Of a stretch of 64,000 nt of DNA, positions 48,101 to 53,880 are shown piece after piece. Under the pieces are notes generated by a model. The model was not told where the DNA came from. It saw only the letters and a list, made by a program, of their open reading frames with translations, and made no database searches. A program made the position numbers and the translations under genes. Source of the DNA: Holothuria scabra (Eukaryota > Echinodermata > Holothuroidea > Aspidochirotida > Holothuriidae); the NCBI GenBank assembly GCA_037179385.1, contig CM074179.1:75319719-75383718 (forward strand). The letters are read 5' to 3'. How positions within the stretch are numbered: the first letter of the stretch is position 1; every line of letters begins with the position of its first letter.

Positions 48101-48237
48101 GTCGTTAACATTAGGTTTCTTGCCTAACATAAACATTCTACGTTACTGGGTTAGCTGTAATGCAAGTGATAACCCTTGGGATACTGGGTTTAGGTTGTGG
48201 CTCGAGCCTTTTCTCACTTCTTACCGTGGAAATTCAT
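18066..48237 (-). CDS. NUP35: NUP35 (Nup53) nucleoporin, 11 coding exons
   Basis: Inner-ring nucleoporin that in other animals binds NUP93, NUP155 and NDC1 and helps anchor the pore scaffold to the nuclear membrane. The joined exons give 1125 nt, 374 residues plus TGA, with all intron phases agreeing; the human protein is about 326 residues. Features in order: [10 protein letters not shown] (12-21) and GYLMGD; a Ser/Pro-rich linker; [22 protein letters not shown] (199-210); the Nup35-type RRM from [11 protein letters not shown] to PCIDK (about 217-294), which mediates dimerisation; [11 protein letters not shown]; and the tail [14 protein letters not shown], matching the amphipathic membrane-binding helix ending in Trp. 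Introns are 1.2-6.1 kb and full of transposons. Identification rests on family knowledge and self-consistent splicing; exon 1 is the least certain part. Confidence 0.93.
18347..18460. repeat. Long inverted repeat, 37-bp arms
   Basis: The arms 18347-18383 and 18424-18460 are inverted copies with one mismatch, around a 40-nt spacer. They contain GAATATTCTGAACAGC and its complement. The feature lies in NUP35 intron 10, about 200 bp before the last exon, and would form a strong hairpin in the pre-mRNA. The sequence just outside the arms gives no clear target duplication. Confidence 0.85.
18461..24204. other. NUP35 intron 10, remaining sequence
   Basis: Mostly AT-rich, with no second gene recognised. 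CAGGGCTGTCAGCGATTAGC at about 19527 and CGCAGCCCTA at about 23625 look like unpaired hAT ends. A CAGTCGATTC..ACCTGACTCATTTA pattern occurs at about 20472-20526 and 23272-23312. A minus-strand ORF at 22573-22806 has an acceptor-like start but no recognisable family. Confidence 0.45.
24205..24369 (-). CDS. NUP35: NUP35 exon 10
   Basis: Acceptor TTTATTTAG, donor CATGAA/GTAAGT; exactly 55 codons. It encodes [23 protein letters not shown] and [14 protein letters not shown], aligning with SVMES.. and MRPLATAYKAS of vertebrate NUP35. Confidence 0.95.
24484..25017. mobile_element. hAT-like non-autonomous element (GTGTTCGACCGAT ends)
   Basis: This 534-bp element starts GTGTTCGACCGATTATG and ends ..GATCGGTCGAACAC. 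Perfect 8-bp direct repeats TATAATTC flank it (24476-24483 and 25018-25025). The subterminal regions are rich in AATCGG/CCGATT repeats in both orientations, likely transposase-binding sites. It is in NUP35 intron 9, about 115 bp upstream of exon 10. Confidence 0.92.
25958..26708 (+). mobile_element. Non-autonomous transposon D, copy 1
   Basis: This 751-bp element starts TAGCCCTTGAAC and ends with the inverse of TAGTCACTGAAC (9 of 12 match). Perfect 8-bp direct repeats GGTTATTT flank it (25950-25957 and 26709-26716). An inverted copy lies at 46944-47702. Inside is a perfect 22-bp palindrome centred on ACGCGT (about 26055-26076). It is in NUP35 intron 9. Its small ORF ([13 protein letters not shown]..) does not look like a real protein. 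Confidence 0.9.
27013..27141 (-). CDS. NUP35: NUP35 exon 9 (RRM second half)
   Basis: Acceptor TATATTCTAG, donor GATAAG/GTGAGT; exactly 43 codons. It encodes [20 protein letters not shown], then [18 protein letters not shown]. This is the most strongly conserved exon and closes the dimerising RRM-like fold. Confidence 0.97.
29105..29174 (-). CDS. NUP35: NUP35 exon 8 (RRM helix 1)
   Basis: Acceptor TTTTTTCTCAG, donor CATGTG/GTAAGT; phase 2 in, phase 0 out. It encodes [20 protein letters not shown] and KHV, matching [20 protein letters not shown] of the vertebrate RRM. Confidence 0.96.
29338..29596. mobile_element. piggyBac-like miniature element (TTAA target)
   Basis: Both ends read TTAACCCTTTACCGTTGT in inverted orientation, an exact 18-bp TIR including the TTAA target duplication. 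TTAA plus CCCTTT ends are typical of piggyBac. Just inside the left end a perfect hairpin occurs at 29357-29374 (TGGGTCC/GGACCCA, 4-nt loop). The interior is 259 bp of GC-richer sequence without transposase. It lies in NUP35 intron 7. Confidence 0.88.
30016..30160 (-). mobile_element. Miniature element F, truncated copy 3
   Basis: It starts TTAAAGGCCCAATTCTCTCACC and matches, inverted, about the first 145 bp of the right end of the full elements at 36557-36860 and 59618-59922. The other end is missing. It is in NUP35 intron 7. Confidence 0.8.
30397..30467 (-). repeat. tRNA-like sequence (SINE head or tRNA pseudogene)
   Basis: On the minus strand it has an A-box-like TGGTCAAGTTGGTAGAGCA, an anticodon-arm-like ACTCTCACC resembling the CTC loop of tRNA-Glu, and a B-box-like GGAGTTTGATTCC. 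The D and anticodon regions fit tRNA spacing, but the T arm pairs only when shifted. It is therefore more likely a SINE head or pseudogene than a working tRNA. Confidence 0.5.
31078..31131 (-). CDS. NUP35: NUP35 exon 7 (RRM start)
   Basis: Acceptor TCCTTTAACAG, donor TTTTTGG/GTAAGA; phase 2 in, phase 2 out, 54 nt. It encodes [18 protein letters not shown], matching the ..LDDSWVTVFGF beta-1 start of the Nup35 RRM. Confidence 0.95.
32257..33954. mobile_element. hAT-like non-autonomous element E (TAGGGTTTCACCG ends)
   Basis: This 1698-bp element starts TAGGGTTTCACCG and ends with the inverse of TAAGGTTTCACGG. Perfect 8-bp direct repeats GTAGATTG flank it (32249-32256 and 33955-33962). Both ends are full of GGTACC/ACCGGTA repeats. 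In the middle, a segment of about 340 bp is repeated in tandem (TGCGCAGAAT at 33251 and 33591; GTTCTGCGAAAGTAACGTTA in both). No transposase is encoded. It lies in NUP35 intron 6. Confidence 0.93.
36189..36312 (-). CDS. NUP35: NUP35 exon 6 ([12 protein letters not shown])
   Basis: Acceptor CTGTTTCATAG, donor CAGGG/GTGAGC; phase 1 in, phase 2 out. It encodes [14 protein letters not shown] followed by [12 protein letters not shown], almost identical to the vertebrate SPAQLDPFYTQGD segment before the RRM. Confidence 0.95.
36557..36860 (+). mobile_element. Miniature element F, copy 1
   Basis: This 304-bp element has TIRs of about 25-30 bp (TTAAAGGGTCAATCCTCTCACC at the left, inverse of TAAAGGCCTGATCATCTCACC at the right). 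A second full copy, 305 bp, is at 59618-59922. The target looks like TTAA (exact on both sides in copy 2). It lies in NUP35 intron 5. Confidence 0.85.
37539..37629 (-). CDS. NUP35: NUP35 exon 5
   Basis: Acceptor TTTTCTCACAG, donor TATCAG/GTAGGT; phase 0 in, phase 1 out. It encodes [15 protein letters not shown] and [15 protein letters not shown], a low-complexity linker without a strong match. It is accepted because the splice sites and phases join exons 4 and 6 exactly. Confidence 0.82.
38812..39000. repeat. Tandem duplication overlapping the exon 4 donor
   Basis: Two units about 110 bp apart share TGACYCAAAATGGGTCARAATGTTT and ACTCCCYTCACCTGT. The second unit contains the real exon 4 donor (GT at 38991-38990). 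The first contains a matching donor-like site (GT at 38882-38881, GACAG/GTGAGG). Use of the distal site would add 109 nt and shift the frame. Confidence 0.75.
38992..39124 (-). CDS. NUP35: NUP35 exon 4
   Basis: Acceptor TTTTTCATTGACAG, donor AAACAG/GTGAGG; phase 2 in, phase 0 out. It encodes [20 protein letters not shown], comparable to the APPVRSIYDD segment of vertebrate NUP35. The reading frame stays open past the donor into a tandem duplication that carries a second donor-like site. Confidence 0.9.
39846..39920 (+). repeat. tRNA-like sequence (probable SINE head)
   Basis: The order is GGGTAAATGGGGTGGC (A-box-like), an anticodon-arm-like CCTTGCAACCAGG, then GGATTTCAATTCC (B-box-like) and GGCGGGG. 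It resembles tRNA-derived SINEs more than a gene because the acceptor and D stems do not pair well. It lies in NUP35 intron 3. Confidence 0.45.
40290..40640. repeat. TAGGCCTA / CTAACGTTAG-rich region
   Basis: Many overlapping short palindromic words (TAGGCCTA, CCTAACGTTAG, CTAGGCCTAACGTTAG) are clustered here, and again at about 63780-63900. They are scattered throughout the window at lower density. They look like simple-sequence drift rather than a defined element. Confidence 0.6.
41435..41556 (-). CDS. NUP35: NUP35 exon 3
   Basis: Acceptor CCCTTAACTTGACAG, donor CAAAG/GTGAAA; phase 0 in, phase 2 out. It encodes the Ser/Pro-rich [17 protein letters not shown] and RSDSILSQ. Sequence similarity is weak, as expected for this linker. 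Support comes from exact phase fit with both neighbours over 122 nt. The plus-strand Leu-rich ORF over it is a shadow. Confidence 0.82.
41764..42885. mobile_element. DNA transposon L (CAGGCCTC ends)
   Basis: This 1122-bp segment starts CAGGCCTCAAATTT and ends with the inverse of CAGGCCTCGAACTGT. The 6 bp next to each end are identical (TATCTG at 41758-41763 and 42886-42891). Subterminal sequence at both ends repeats GGCCxxxATGCCCT-like words. No transposase was recognised. The 6-bp repeat does not fit the hAT 8-bp rule, so the superfamily is open. It lies in NUP35 intron 2, 208 bp from exon 3. Confidence 0.75.
43160..43531. mobile_element. hAT-like miniature element (TAGGGCTGTGAAC ends)
   Basis: This 372-bp element has ends TAGGGCTGTGAACGTTTAG and the inverse of TAGGGCTGTGAACATGTAG. 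The flanking 8-mers AATAAAAG (43152-43159) and AATAAAAA (43532-43539) agree at 7 of 8. TTTAGCGATTA-type repeats lie near both ends. It lies in NUP35 intron 2. Confidence 0.88.
43772..43917 (-). CDS. NUP35: NUP35 exon 2
   Basis: Acceptor TTTATTCTCCAG, donor TCT/GTAAGT. It enters in phase 1 and leaves in phase 0. It encodes residues 5-53, including [10 protein letters not shown] and LPGYLMGD, which match the N-terminal EPM.LGSP..LPGFLMGD region of vertebrate NUP35. Confidence 0.93.
44487..44815. mobile_element. Inverted-repeat element J, copy 2 (5'-truncated)
   Basis: It matches 15225-15624 from about its 75th base onward (GGACTTGCTCAAGTA, TTGCAAGAAAGTTGAAATATTTTT, GCGGCCATCTTGGTGCACC). It ends ATGCTCTGTCCATGTATATAAGTCCGTGG, a good copy of the right terminal repeat. 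It lies in NUP35 intron 1. Confidence 0.7.
44990..46870. repeat. Duplicated blocks flanking a TATTCAACCCC element
   Basis: About 180 bp at 45000-45190 (GAGAATGTCACTTGTAAAGACGTCAGCAC..CCATTCCATTACTTTCTGCCCCC) recurs in direct orientation at 46675-46855. A shorter block near 44905-44970 (GGCTTATGCTGAA..CAGCACTGAAT) recurs at 45525-45570. This suggests a local segmental duplication, or two copies of one transposon later split by the element between them. Confidence 0.65.
45593..46467. mobile_element. Inverted-repeat element with TATTCAACCCC ends
   Basis: Two ATTCAACCCC repeats at 45593-45622 face inverted copies (GGTTGAATACTGG) at 46411-46465, bounding about 875 bp. An extra TATTTAACCCC with a C tract is at 46028-46051. 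No ORF resembles a transposase. The exact termini and target duplication were not resolved. Confidence 0.5.
46903..46943. repeat. TTAGGGTTACGT minisatellite, left part
   Basis: Units of about 26 bp with TTAGGGTTACGTACACATAG occur at 46903-46943 and 47701-47755, on either side of transposon D copy 2. The element apparently landed inside a short tandem array. The TTAGGG word is telomere-like, but the unit is not a telomere repeat. Confidence 0.7.
46944..47702 (-). mobile_element. Non-autonomous transposon D, copy 2 (inverted)
   Basis: This 759-bp element is the inverse of 25958-26708, with long stretches of near identity including the 22-bp ACGCGT palindrome. It is flanked by GGGTTACGT on both sides (46935-46943 and 47703-47711), a 9-bp repeat. 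The insertion is inside a tandem array, so part of that repeat may be array sequence. It lies in NUP35 intron 1. Confidence 0.88.
47756..48224. other. NUP35 intron 1, promoter-proximal part
   Basis: AT-rich sequence with a few more GTTAGGGTTA/AGGTTA words. There is no ORF or transposon with definable ends. Because it is within 500 bp of the proposed first exon it may hold regulatory sequence, but no specific site is recognised. Confidence 0.4.
48225..48237 (-). CDS. NUP35: NUP35 exon 1 (start codon, MNFH + 1 base)
   Basis: ATGAATTTCCACG is followed by GTAAGAAG, a strong donor. It ends in phase 1, which exon 2 requires. An in-frame TAG lies four codons upstream, so the ATG is the first possible start in this frame. 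The resulting N-terminus ([14 protein letters not shown]) is close in length to the vertebrate one before its EPM block. The exon is only 13 coding nt, so chance is possible. Confidence 0.55.
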
Positions 48238-48464
48238 TACTAAACCCTATTTAAGATAGCCGTGACAGTTATTCCAACCTATCACTATACTTTGATGACC
48301 AGCTGAATTTCTACTCTCAATGTCGAACAGGATTTTTCCGCTTATTTTGCGATGAGTGTTTTCTTGCGGTCCCAAGATTTAACGTTCAAACAGAGCGGCT
48401 GGCAATAGAGGGCGTAATGTACTTTTAAAAAGTTGGCATTTGTTGTTTTCCGAAAAACCTAAAA
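48238..48464 (-). promoter_or_regulatory. NUP35: Likely 5' UTR and promoter of NUP35
   Basis: The 230 bp above the proposed start codon lack a recognisable transposon end and lie between the gene and retrotransposon debris at 48465. TTAAATAGGG about 15-25 nt above the ATG is AT-rich but is not a clear TATA box. This is placement by inference only. Confidence 0.35.
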
Positions 48465-48660
48465 GGCTAGCAAAGCCATTGGACCTGACAATTAACATAC
48501 ACCCATATGGATTCTCAGAGAGCTTGCAACCGATCTAGCACCAATGATCAGTCATCTTTTTCAGCAGTCAATTAACAGTGGTCACATTCCCCAGGGACGG
48601 GAAAGATGCAAATGTCCCGTCCAACTATTCGCGCCCTGTTTCTCTGACTTGTATTTGCTG
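48465..48660 (+). pseudogene. Jockey/CR1-like reverse transcriptase, N-terminal fragment
   Basis: The plus strand reads, with a frame break, KASKAIGPDN, ILRELATDLAPMISHLFQQS and INSGHIP. It then matches a damaged form of the W..ANV.PIFKKGD..NYRPVSLT segment of non-LTR reverse transcriptases. It is too short and broken to work. It may belong with the plus-strand C-terminal fragment at 50740-51215, with the minus-strand RT piece lying between. Confidence 0.7.
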
Positions 48661-49235
48661 TAGTTGCCCGCTTGCTCAGTTCAGCTGTTGAGCAGTGGTG
48701 CAGAGCAAGTATAACCTCCACCCCCTCCAGCCTTTGGGAAAGTGACTAAAGACTGGGGATACGTTCACGTCCGTCGGATGGGGACGTTAAATTGCGGTCC
48801 CGGGAGCAAGATTGGGAGCTATTAGTACACGCCTGCCTCGTTACCTCTGAGCACTAGTCGAAAAGAGAAGGCGAAGTTCGCCGGTGTTCATCCACACTCA
48901 CTCTGGCATTGCATCTTCGAAGAGTTAAAAAATGATTAGGGCCCGGACTTCAGGGCATCTTATGGGGCTTCGGCCCTCCTTTGCCCTTCAACCTGTTATG
49001 TTATGTTATCCGTCTGCTCAAATTTTAATGGATCACAACATAACAAAAGTTCAAGCCCTAATCAAAAGTAAAACCATCAAAGCTTTTCCAGCTTTTTACA
49101 ATGCCCATGCACCCGAGAATTACTTTGAACCCTCAAATAACTACAAGTCAAAAGGGGATTCCTTTCGGAAAGAAACTTGTAAACCTGGAGCATGCCCCCC
49201 CCCCCCCCTAATCCTTTTCAACTCCAAAGTGGCCG
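48661..49235. other. Non-coding; possible LINE 3' tail sequence
   Basis: The GATGGGGACGTTAAATTGCG..GTCCCGGGAGCAAG stretch near 48778-48812 resembles the conserved 3' tail words of invertebrate non-LTR elements, but I cannot name a family. A 14-C tract lies at about 49195-49208. No gene seen. Confidence 0.4.
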
Positions 49236-50430
49236 GTAAGCTCAAGATGTTTAAGCCTAGCATGATACGGTAAATTTCTCACCTCAGGTATAAGGCGAGT
49301 GGCTCTCCTCTGAACTTGCTCTAAAAGAAACTTCCTTTTCATAGAAGGGACTCCAAGCATGAGCTGCATAGTCAAGATGGGCTCTTACCAACTACTTATA
49401 CAAATAAGTACAATATCCTTATTAAAATTGACGAAATTCCTCTTAATCAATCCAAGCACTCTATTAGCCCTTGCAGCAGTGGCCGCACTCTGCCCTGATG
49501 AAATCCCCTGTAATTACAACAGCCAGATCTTTCTCGAAGGTGACATCACTTAAAACACTACCATTCATGTTACAATCATAGCTAAAATTTTTAGTACCAA
49601 AATGAAGGACCTTACACTTATCCCTATTAAAAGACATTTGCCAGATCTGAGACCAAGAAAATAACCTATCCATATCTTTCTGCAGCAGTAAGGCATCATC
49701 CAAAATGCTAATCTTCCTATAAAGCTTAGTTTCATCTGCAAACTTACTTATACGAGATGTAAGAGAACTATCAATATTATTGATGAAAATTAGGAAAATA
49801 AGTGGGCCAAGGATAGAACCCTGGGGTACTCCACTTGTGACTTCTTTCCAAGAGGAGAAGTAACCACTGACAGCAACTCTCTGAGATCTACCATGAAGCC
49901 AGGAATTTATCCAATCAGCACAATTGCCCTGAACCCCTAACCTATGCAGTTTAACCATTAGCCTACCTAATGGAACTTTATCAAAAGCCTTTGAAAAGTC
50001 AAGGTAAATGACATCAACGCCATACCCAGAACCAAGAGATGAAGAGACATCTTCAAGAAAGCTCTGTAAGTTAGTAACACAAGATCTGCATGGCAGGAAA
50101 CCATGCTGTGACAGATTAAGTAACTCATTATCTAAAAGATACTTAAGTAAACTATCCTTAATTAAAGATTCCATAACTATGTACACAACACTGGTTAACT
50201 GAAAGGCTTGTAATTGCAAGGCATACTTCGATCCTCCTTCTTAAAAAATTGGAGTAACATTTGCTACCAGCCAGTCAGAAGGAACAAAACTCGAATCCAG
50301 ACACTTCTGAAAAATGATGGAAAGAGGAACTGACAAAATCTCAGAGCATTCACGTAAAATGACTGGGTGGACCCAATCTGGCCCAGGGGCCTTAATAGCC
50401 TTCAAACTCTTTAACTTTTTACAACCCCCC
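49236..50430 (-). pseudogene. Jockey/CR1-like reverse transcriptase pseudogene
   Basis: The minus strand reads KAPGPDWVHPVILRECSEIL, SIIFQKCLDSSFVPSDW, then a frame break near 50200-50240. A long open stretch follows: QHGFLPCRSCVTNLQSF, VIYLDFSKAFDKVPLGRL (motif A), GVPQGSILGPLIFLIFIN (motif B), ISKFADETKLYRKI (motif C), FNRDKCKVLHFG and CNMNGSVLSDVTFEKDL. Further breaks lead to RVLGLIKRNFVNFNKDI and LIPEVRNLPYHARLK. The catalytic FADD is FADE, so the polymerase would be crippled even apart from the frameshifts. Upstream it runs into the (GTGTT)n array. The order and motifs are clear; the clade name is from memory. Confidence 0.9.
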
Positions 50431-50443
50431 CCCCCAAAAAAAA

Positions 50444-50660
50444 ATGTTATGTTATGTTGTGTTGTGTTGTGCTACGTTATGTTATGTTATGTTATTTTAT
50501 GTTATGTTATGTTGTGATGTGTTGTGTTGTGTTGTGTTGTGTTGTGTTGTGTTGTGTTGTGTTGTGTTGTGTTGTGTTGTGTTGTGTTGTGTTGTGTTGT
50601 GTTGTGTTGTGTTGTGTTGTGTTGTGTTGTGTTGTGTTGTGTTGTGTTGTGTTATGTTAT
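50444..50660 (+). repeat. (GTGTT)n / (ATGTT)n pentanucleotide microsatellite
   Basis: About 215 bp of pentamers. The edges are TTATG-rich (from 50444, and again at 50650-50660) and the middle is a pure GTGTT array. It is flanked by two direct copies of about 50 bp of RT sequence (50374-50424 and 50677-50727). The Cys/Val-Leu- and Thr-Gln-His-rich ORFs across it are artefacts. Confidence 0.95.
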
Positions 50661-50676
50661 AACATATAACATTGAT

Positions 50677-50729
50677 CCCATCTGGCCCAGGGGCCTTACT
50701 AGCCTTCAAACTCTTTGACTTTCTACAAA
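50677..50729 (-). repeat. Duplicated RT segment on the far side of the microsatellite
   Basis: About 50 bp encoding (minus strand) KSLKASKAPGPDGIN is a direct duplicate, with a few differences, of 50374-50424 (KSLKAIKAPGPDWV). Either the array expanded inside a slipped duplication, or two RT copies are joined here. Confidence 0.8.
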
Positions 50730-50739
50730 CCTGTTCCTT

Positions 50740-51215
50740 TGGGGGTGACCATTACAAAGAATCTCAATTGGAAGCACATACGGTATGTTTGTAATAAAGG
50801 AAATAAGGTCCTCGGTCTACCACGCAGGAACCTTTCTTTTTGTTCCGAGTTAAATTGGCAGCCTACAAAGGTTTGATAAGGCCTTTATTAGAGTATGCTT
50901 GTTCCGTTTGGGATCCAAATCAGGTTTCACTTCAATATAAACTAGGGGGAGTACAAAGAAGATAGTGCTCGGTTTATAGCCAATGAGTACTTCTCCCGTG
51001 ATGTTGGACCAATGACTACCCTTTTGGAAGATCTCGGCCTTGGCATGCTTTCTGATCGCCGCAGGCGTGGTAGGTTTCAGATCCTTGCCAAAGGTATCTA
51101 CAGCCAAGCTAAGATCCCTCTGTCTGACCTTTGTAAACCAACCTCTTTTACTCGTAATAAGCATGCTTTGCACTACCACCCCCTCTGCTAGGACAAATTT
51201 CTTTAAATTCAGTCT
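50740..51215 (+). pseudogene. Jockey/CR1-like reverse transcriptase, C-terminal fragment
   Basis: The plus strand reads VTITKNLNWKHIRYVCNKG, KVLGLPRRNLSF, VKLAAYKGLIRPLLEYACS, VWDPNQ..L..VQRR, then after a one-base shift SARFIANEYFSRDVGPMTT, LLEDLGLGMLSDRRRRGRF, CKPTSFTRNKHALHYHPLC and FFKFSLI. This is the thumb and C-terminal region of a non-LTR RT. It is from a different subfamily than the minus-strand copy beside it and runs opposite to it. The long minus-strand ORF here is its antisense shadow. Confidence 0.85.
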
Positions 51216-51335
51216 CATCGAGGGGGGTCATTAGTCACCCTAAGCCCATAGAATTCACAACCAATTCACCTGACCGACCTCACGACGCGTACGTGGTGTA
51301 CCAATGTCCTTTACTGGATGGTCTCACCGTATTTT

Positions 51336-52045
51336 GAAAGAAGAAGGATTCCAAAGATATTATAAACATAGATAACAAACTTAAAATGGCCCGGTGACTC
51401 GATCCTCACGGAGGTCGAATTGGAGGGGCGGAAGTGCTGATCACTCGATCAGTCGTTTGGGGGGCCAACAGGCAAATTGATATCTTCCGGTAGTATAAAT
51501 ACGTGTGAGTTTAAAACATTGCAATTCTTGTAAACACTGTTCTTCAAAAAGGTTCACTTACAGGAAACAGTTTTAGGCTACTTCGAGGCTTTCTGCTTAA
51601 TAATATTTGAACATTAACACACACTGGTTTGATGTTATTGACTTGCTGATTGGTCAGTTTTTATGGTATCTTCACAAGCGCACGCCTATGCACGCGTTTA
51701 CATTCTTACGCGCTTACAACAACAAAAAATCAACTTCTGCGTTCTTTTTCCAAGCACGCTGAAGTACGAGTCATTATTATTCCAGACTTCACACGGAGAA
51801 ATACATTGTGCGCGTACAGAACTTGCGTTGAAAATGCACGCACCGCTGGAATGGAATTTTCTGTTACGCATACGTAATTGTGTACGCAGATAATCGAAAA
51901 GAACGATGCGCATGTCAAATGCACACTTCCGTCCCTAGGCCCTCCGATTTAGCTTCCATGAGGAGTCAGCGAGTCTAACAGAGTAGGGATAGGAGTTTGG
52001 TATCTACGTTTATAATATCTTTGGATTCTTTCTTAAAGAGCGCCC
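51336..52045. mobile_element. Foldback element with about 100-bp inverted arms
   Basis: Left-arm text AAAGATATTATAAACATAGA and right-arm text TCTACGTTTATAATATCTTT are inverted copies. Similarity continues inward to GACTCGATCCTCACGGAGG on the left and its degraded inverse at about 51950-51980. The roughly 500-bp middle has small ORFs on both strands with no family match. No target duplication was resolved. Confidence 0.65.
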
Positions 52046-52090
52046 TCTCTATGAAACTTTTTCTTTTGTCGTCTGTTACTGTTTAGCGTA

Positions 52091-52563
52091 TAGGTAGCGG
52101 GCCACAACTTCAATACTCATGTCCAGGAAAATGTTTACTGACAGACAAAGCGCCATAAAAAATTTATGGGATGTTGTTTGTGACTGTGTTACTTAAAAAA
52201 TATGATCATTTTCGCATTTGGATTTTGTAGACAATGAGTTGAAATACATACTGTGCAAAATTCAAGGTAATCTGACCAATTTTAGTGCCATTTTTTTTAT
52301 TGTATTACTCCGCTCTGTGAAATGCCGTTTTTGAGTAGCTATTATGGCGGGAAACACATCCCTATCATTCAAGGCTCCCTTACCCCAAATTTCAATGGTC
52401 ATGGTATGGAAATTTGAAAGTGCCATGAAAGTCAAGATTGTGGGCTTCGATCAGAGGGGTAGCATGTCCTGGTTGAAAACTTCTACTGGGAGCTAGGGGG
52501 CACGGAAGTAGCCTAATTTAGTGTGTAAGTCAATGGGACTTATAATTAGTGACCCGCTACCTA
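52091..52563. mobile_element. Inverted-repeat element with GGTAGCGGG ends (TA-flanked)
   Basis: It starts TAGGTAGCGGGCCAC and ends with the inverse of TAGGTAGCGGGTCAC. TA at both edges fits a TA target (Tc1/mariner-like), but the TIR is only about 13 bp and no transposase is seen. About 470 bp. Confidence 0.55.
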
Positions 52564-52689
52564 TAGCTACACTATCTATAGGTTTTTGCTTGTTATTTCT
52601 GTAAGAAAAATATCACGTGACTGATTGCCATGGAGACCACGCCATTCGGGTTACGTCACAAATAGGCCCGGTCAATCAAAAGCTAAAGG

Positions 52690-53880
52690 TACGTTCACAC
52701 TTGTCCGACAACGACAACGGCAACGGCAAAAATATCCTACACAATAGAAAGTGAAAGAGTACTGTTCACACTAGTACGGCAACGGCAATGCGGCAATCCG
52801 GTAAATATGAGTCAGGCAAAAAATGATCGCACATGGAGCGGTTCAACGCCATTTGCCGTACGGCAAAAAGTTCTGTCAACTTCAATGTGTGCAAGCACCT
52901 GCCTGTATGACCGGCGAGAGCCAACGGTACGGAGCAGGGACGTCAAACTGCAGTGTACATATTACTTGGGTTCGTGCAACTTCAAGATGCCTTGAATATC
53001 TAATTTATCTGCCGATATTATAGAAAAGCTGTCCATTCCAGTCCAAACAGAATGATTCATGAATAAACGACGTGAAAAATCCTGAATACTACGATCAAGT
53101 AAAATTATTTAATGTGTGGAAAAAATAGGAAAAAAAAACAGGAAATGAAATGGGACATCCCCAATTCAATGGTAACTATTCATATCATTTACGTTAATAG
53201 AAGATACTGTTAGTAGTACGGTATTGTTAAAGCCATATCAATCAATAATTTTGTTTTATCCATAATGTAACGTATGCCAGACTTTGAAAATTATACCTGA
53301 TTAGGCTATAAATAATTTCCTCTCGAGTACAGATATTGCAATGCAATGTTTATTGAAGGACATGGATCGCTCACAAAAACGTACACCTATTTTGCCTGAC
53401 CCGACCTGACTTCTAACATAGACGAGCCTAATGCAGTGGGGGAGGATGCAATATGAAAGTGGGGGTGGAACAATTTTAGGCTTTGCACCTCACCCATGTA
53501 TGCCATTGACCAAAAGGTGCACTTTTGATGCTAATTTTTTTATTTTTTAACGAACAAAAACGATTTTTAATAAGAAAATTTAATGCCATACTTTATTTCT
53601 TTCAAATTAAACTGCGTACTGAAAGAGGTGCGCAGTTCTGTTCAGGCTTTAAATGTGAAATTTAATTATTCTGCTGTCACCATCTTCTTTTCTTCTTTCG
53701 TCCCATCTATTTGGTACGCTATTGTCATTAAAAAACAGCTTCTCGTTATCTTTAAATTCCCGCCAGTACCATCCGGTACAATTTTTACCGTATGCAGCAA
53801 TAATTTTTGCCGTCATATATGAACAGTTTTGCCGGATTGTCGTTGCCGCTGCCGTTGTCGCCACCTTAACTACGGACCTT
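52690..53880. mobile_element. Degraded element with CAACGGCAACGG-type inverted ends
   Basis: The left part has GTTCACACTTGTCCGACAAC, GACAACGGCAACGGCAAAA and a repeat GTTCACACTAGTACGGCAAC. The right part (53760-53870) has the inverse, GCCGGATTGTCGTTGCCG..CCGTTGTCGCC. The ends are imperfect and no target duplication was found. The middle has no coding signature. Confidence 0.45.

Noticed and set aside
50444..50718. Overlapping Cys/Val/Leu-rich and Thr-Gln-His-rich ORFs
   Set aside because: Translations of a (GTGTT)n microsatellite.
50850..51218. 122-codon minus-strand ORF
   Set aside because: Antisense of a plus-strand RT C-terminal fragment with clear motifs (LIRPLLEYACSVWDP, LLEDLGLGMLSDRRR).
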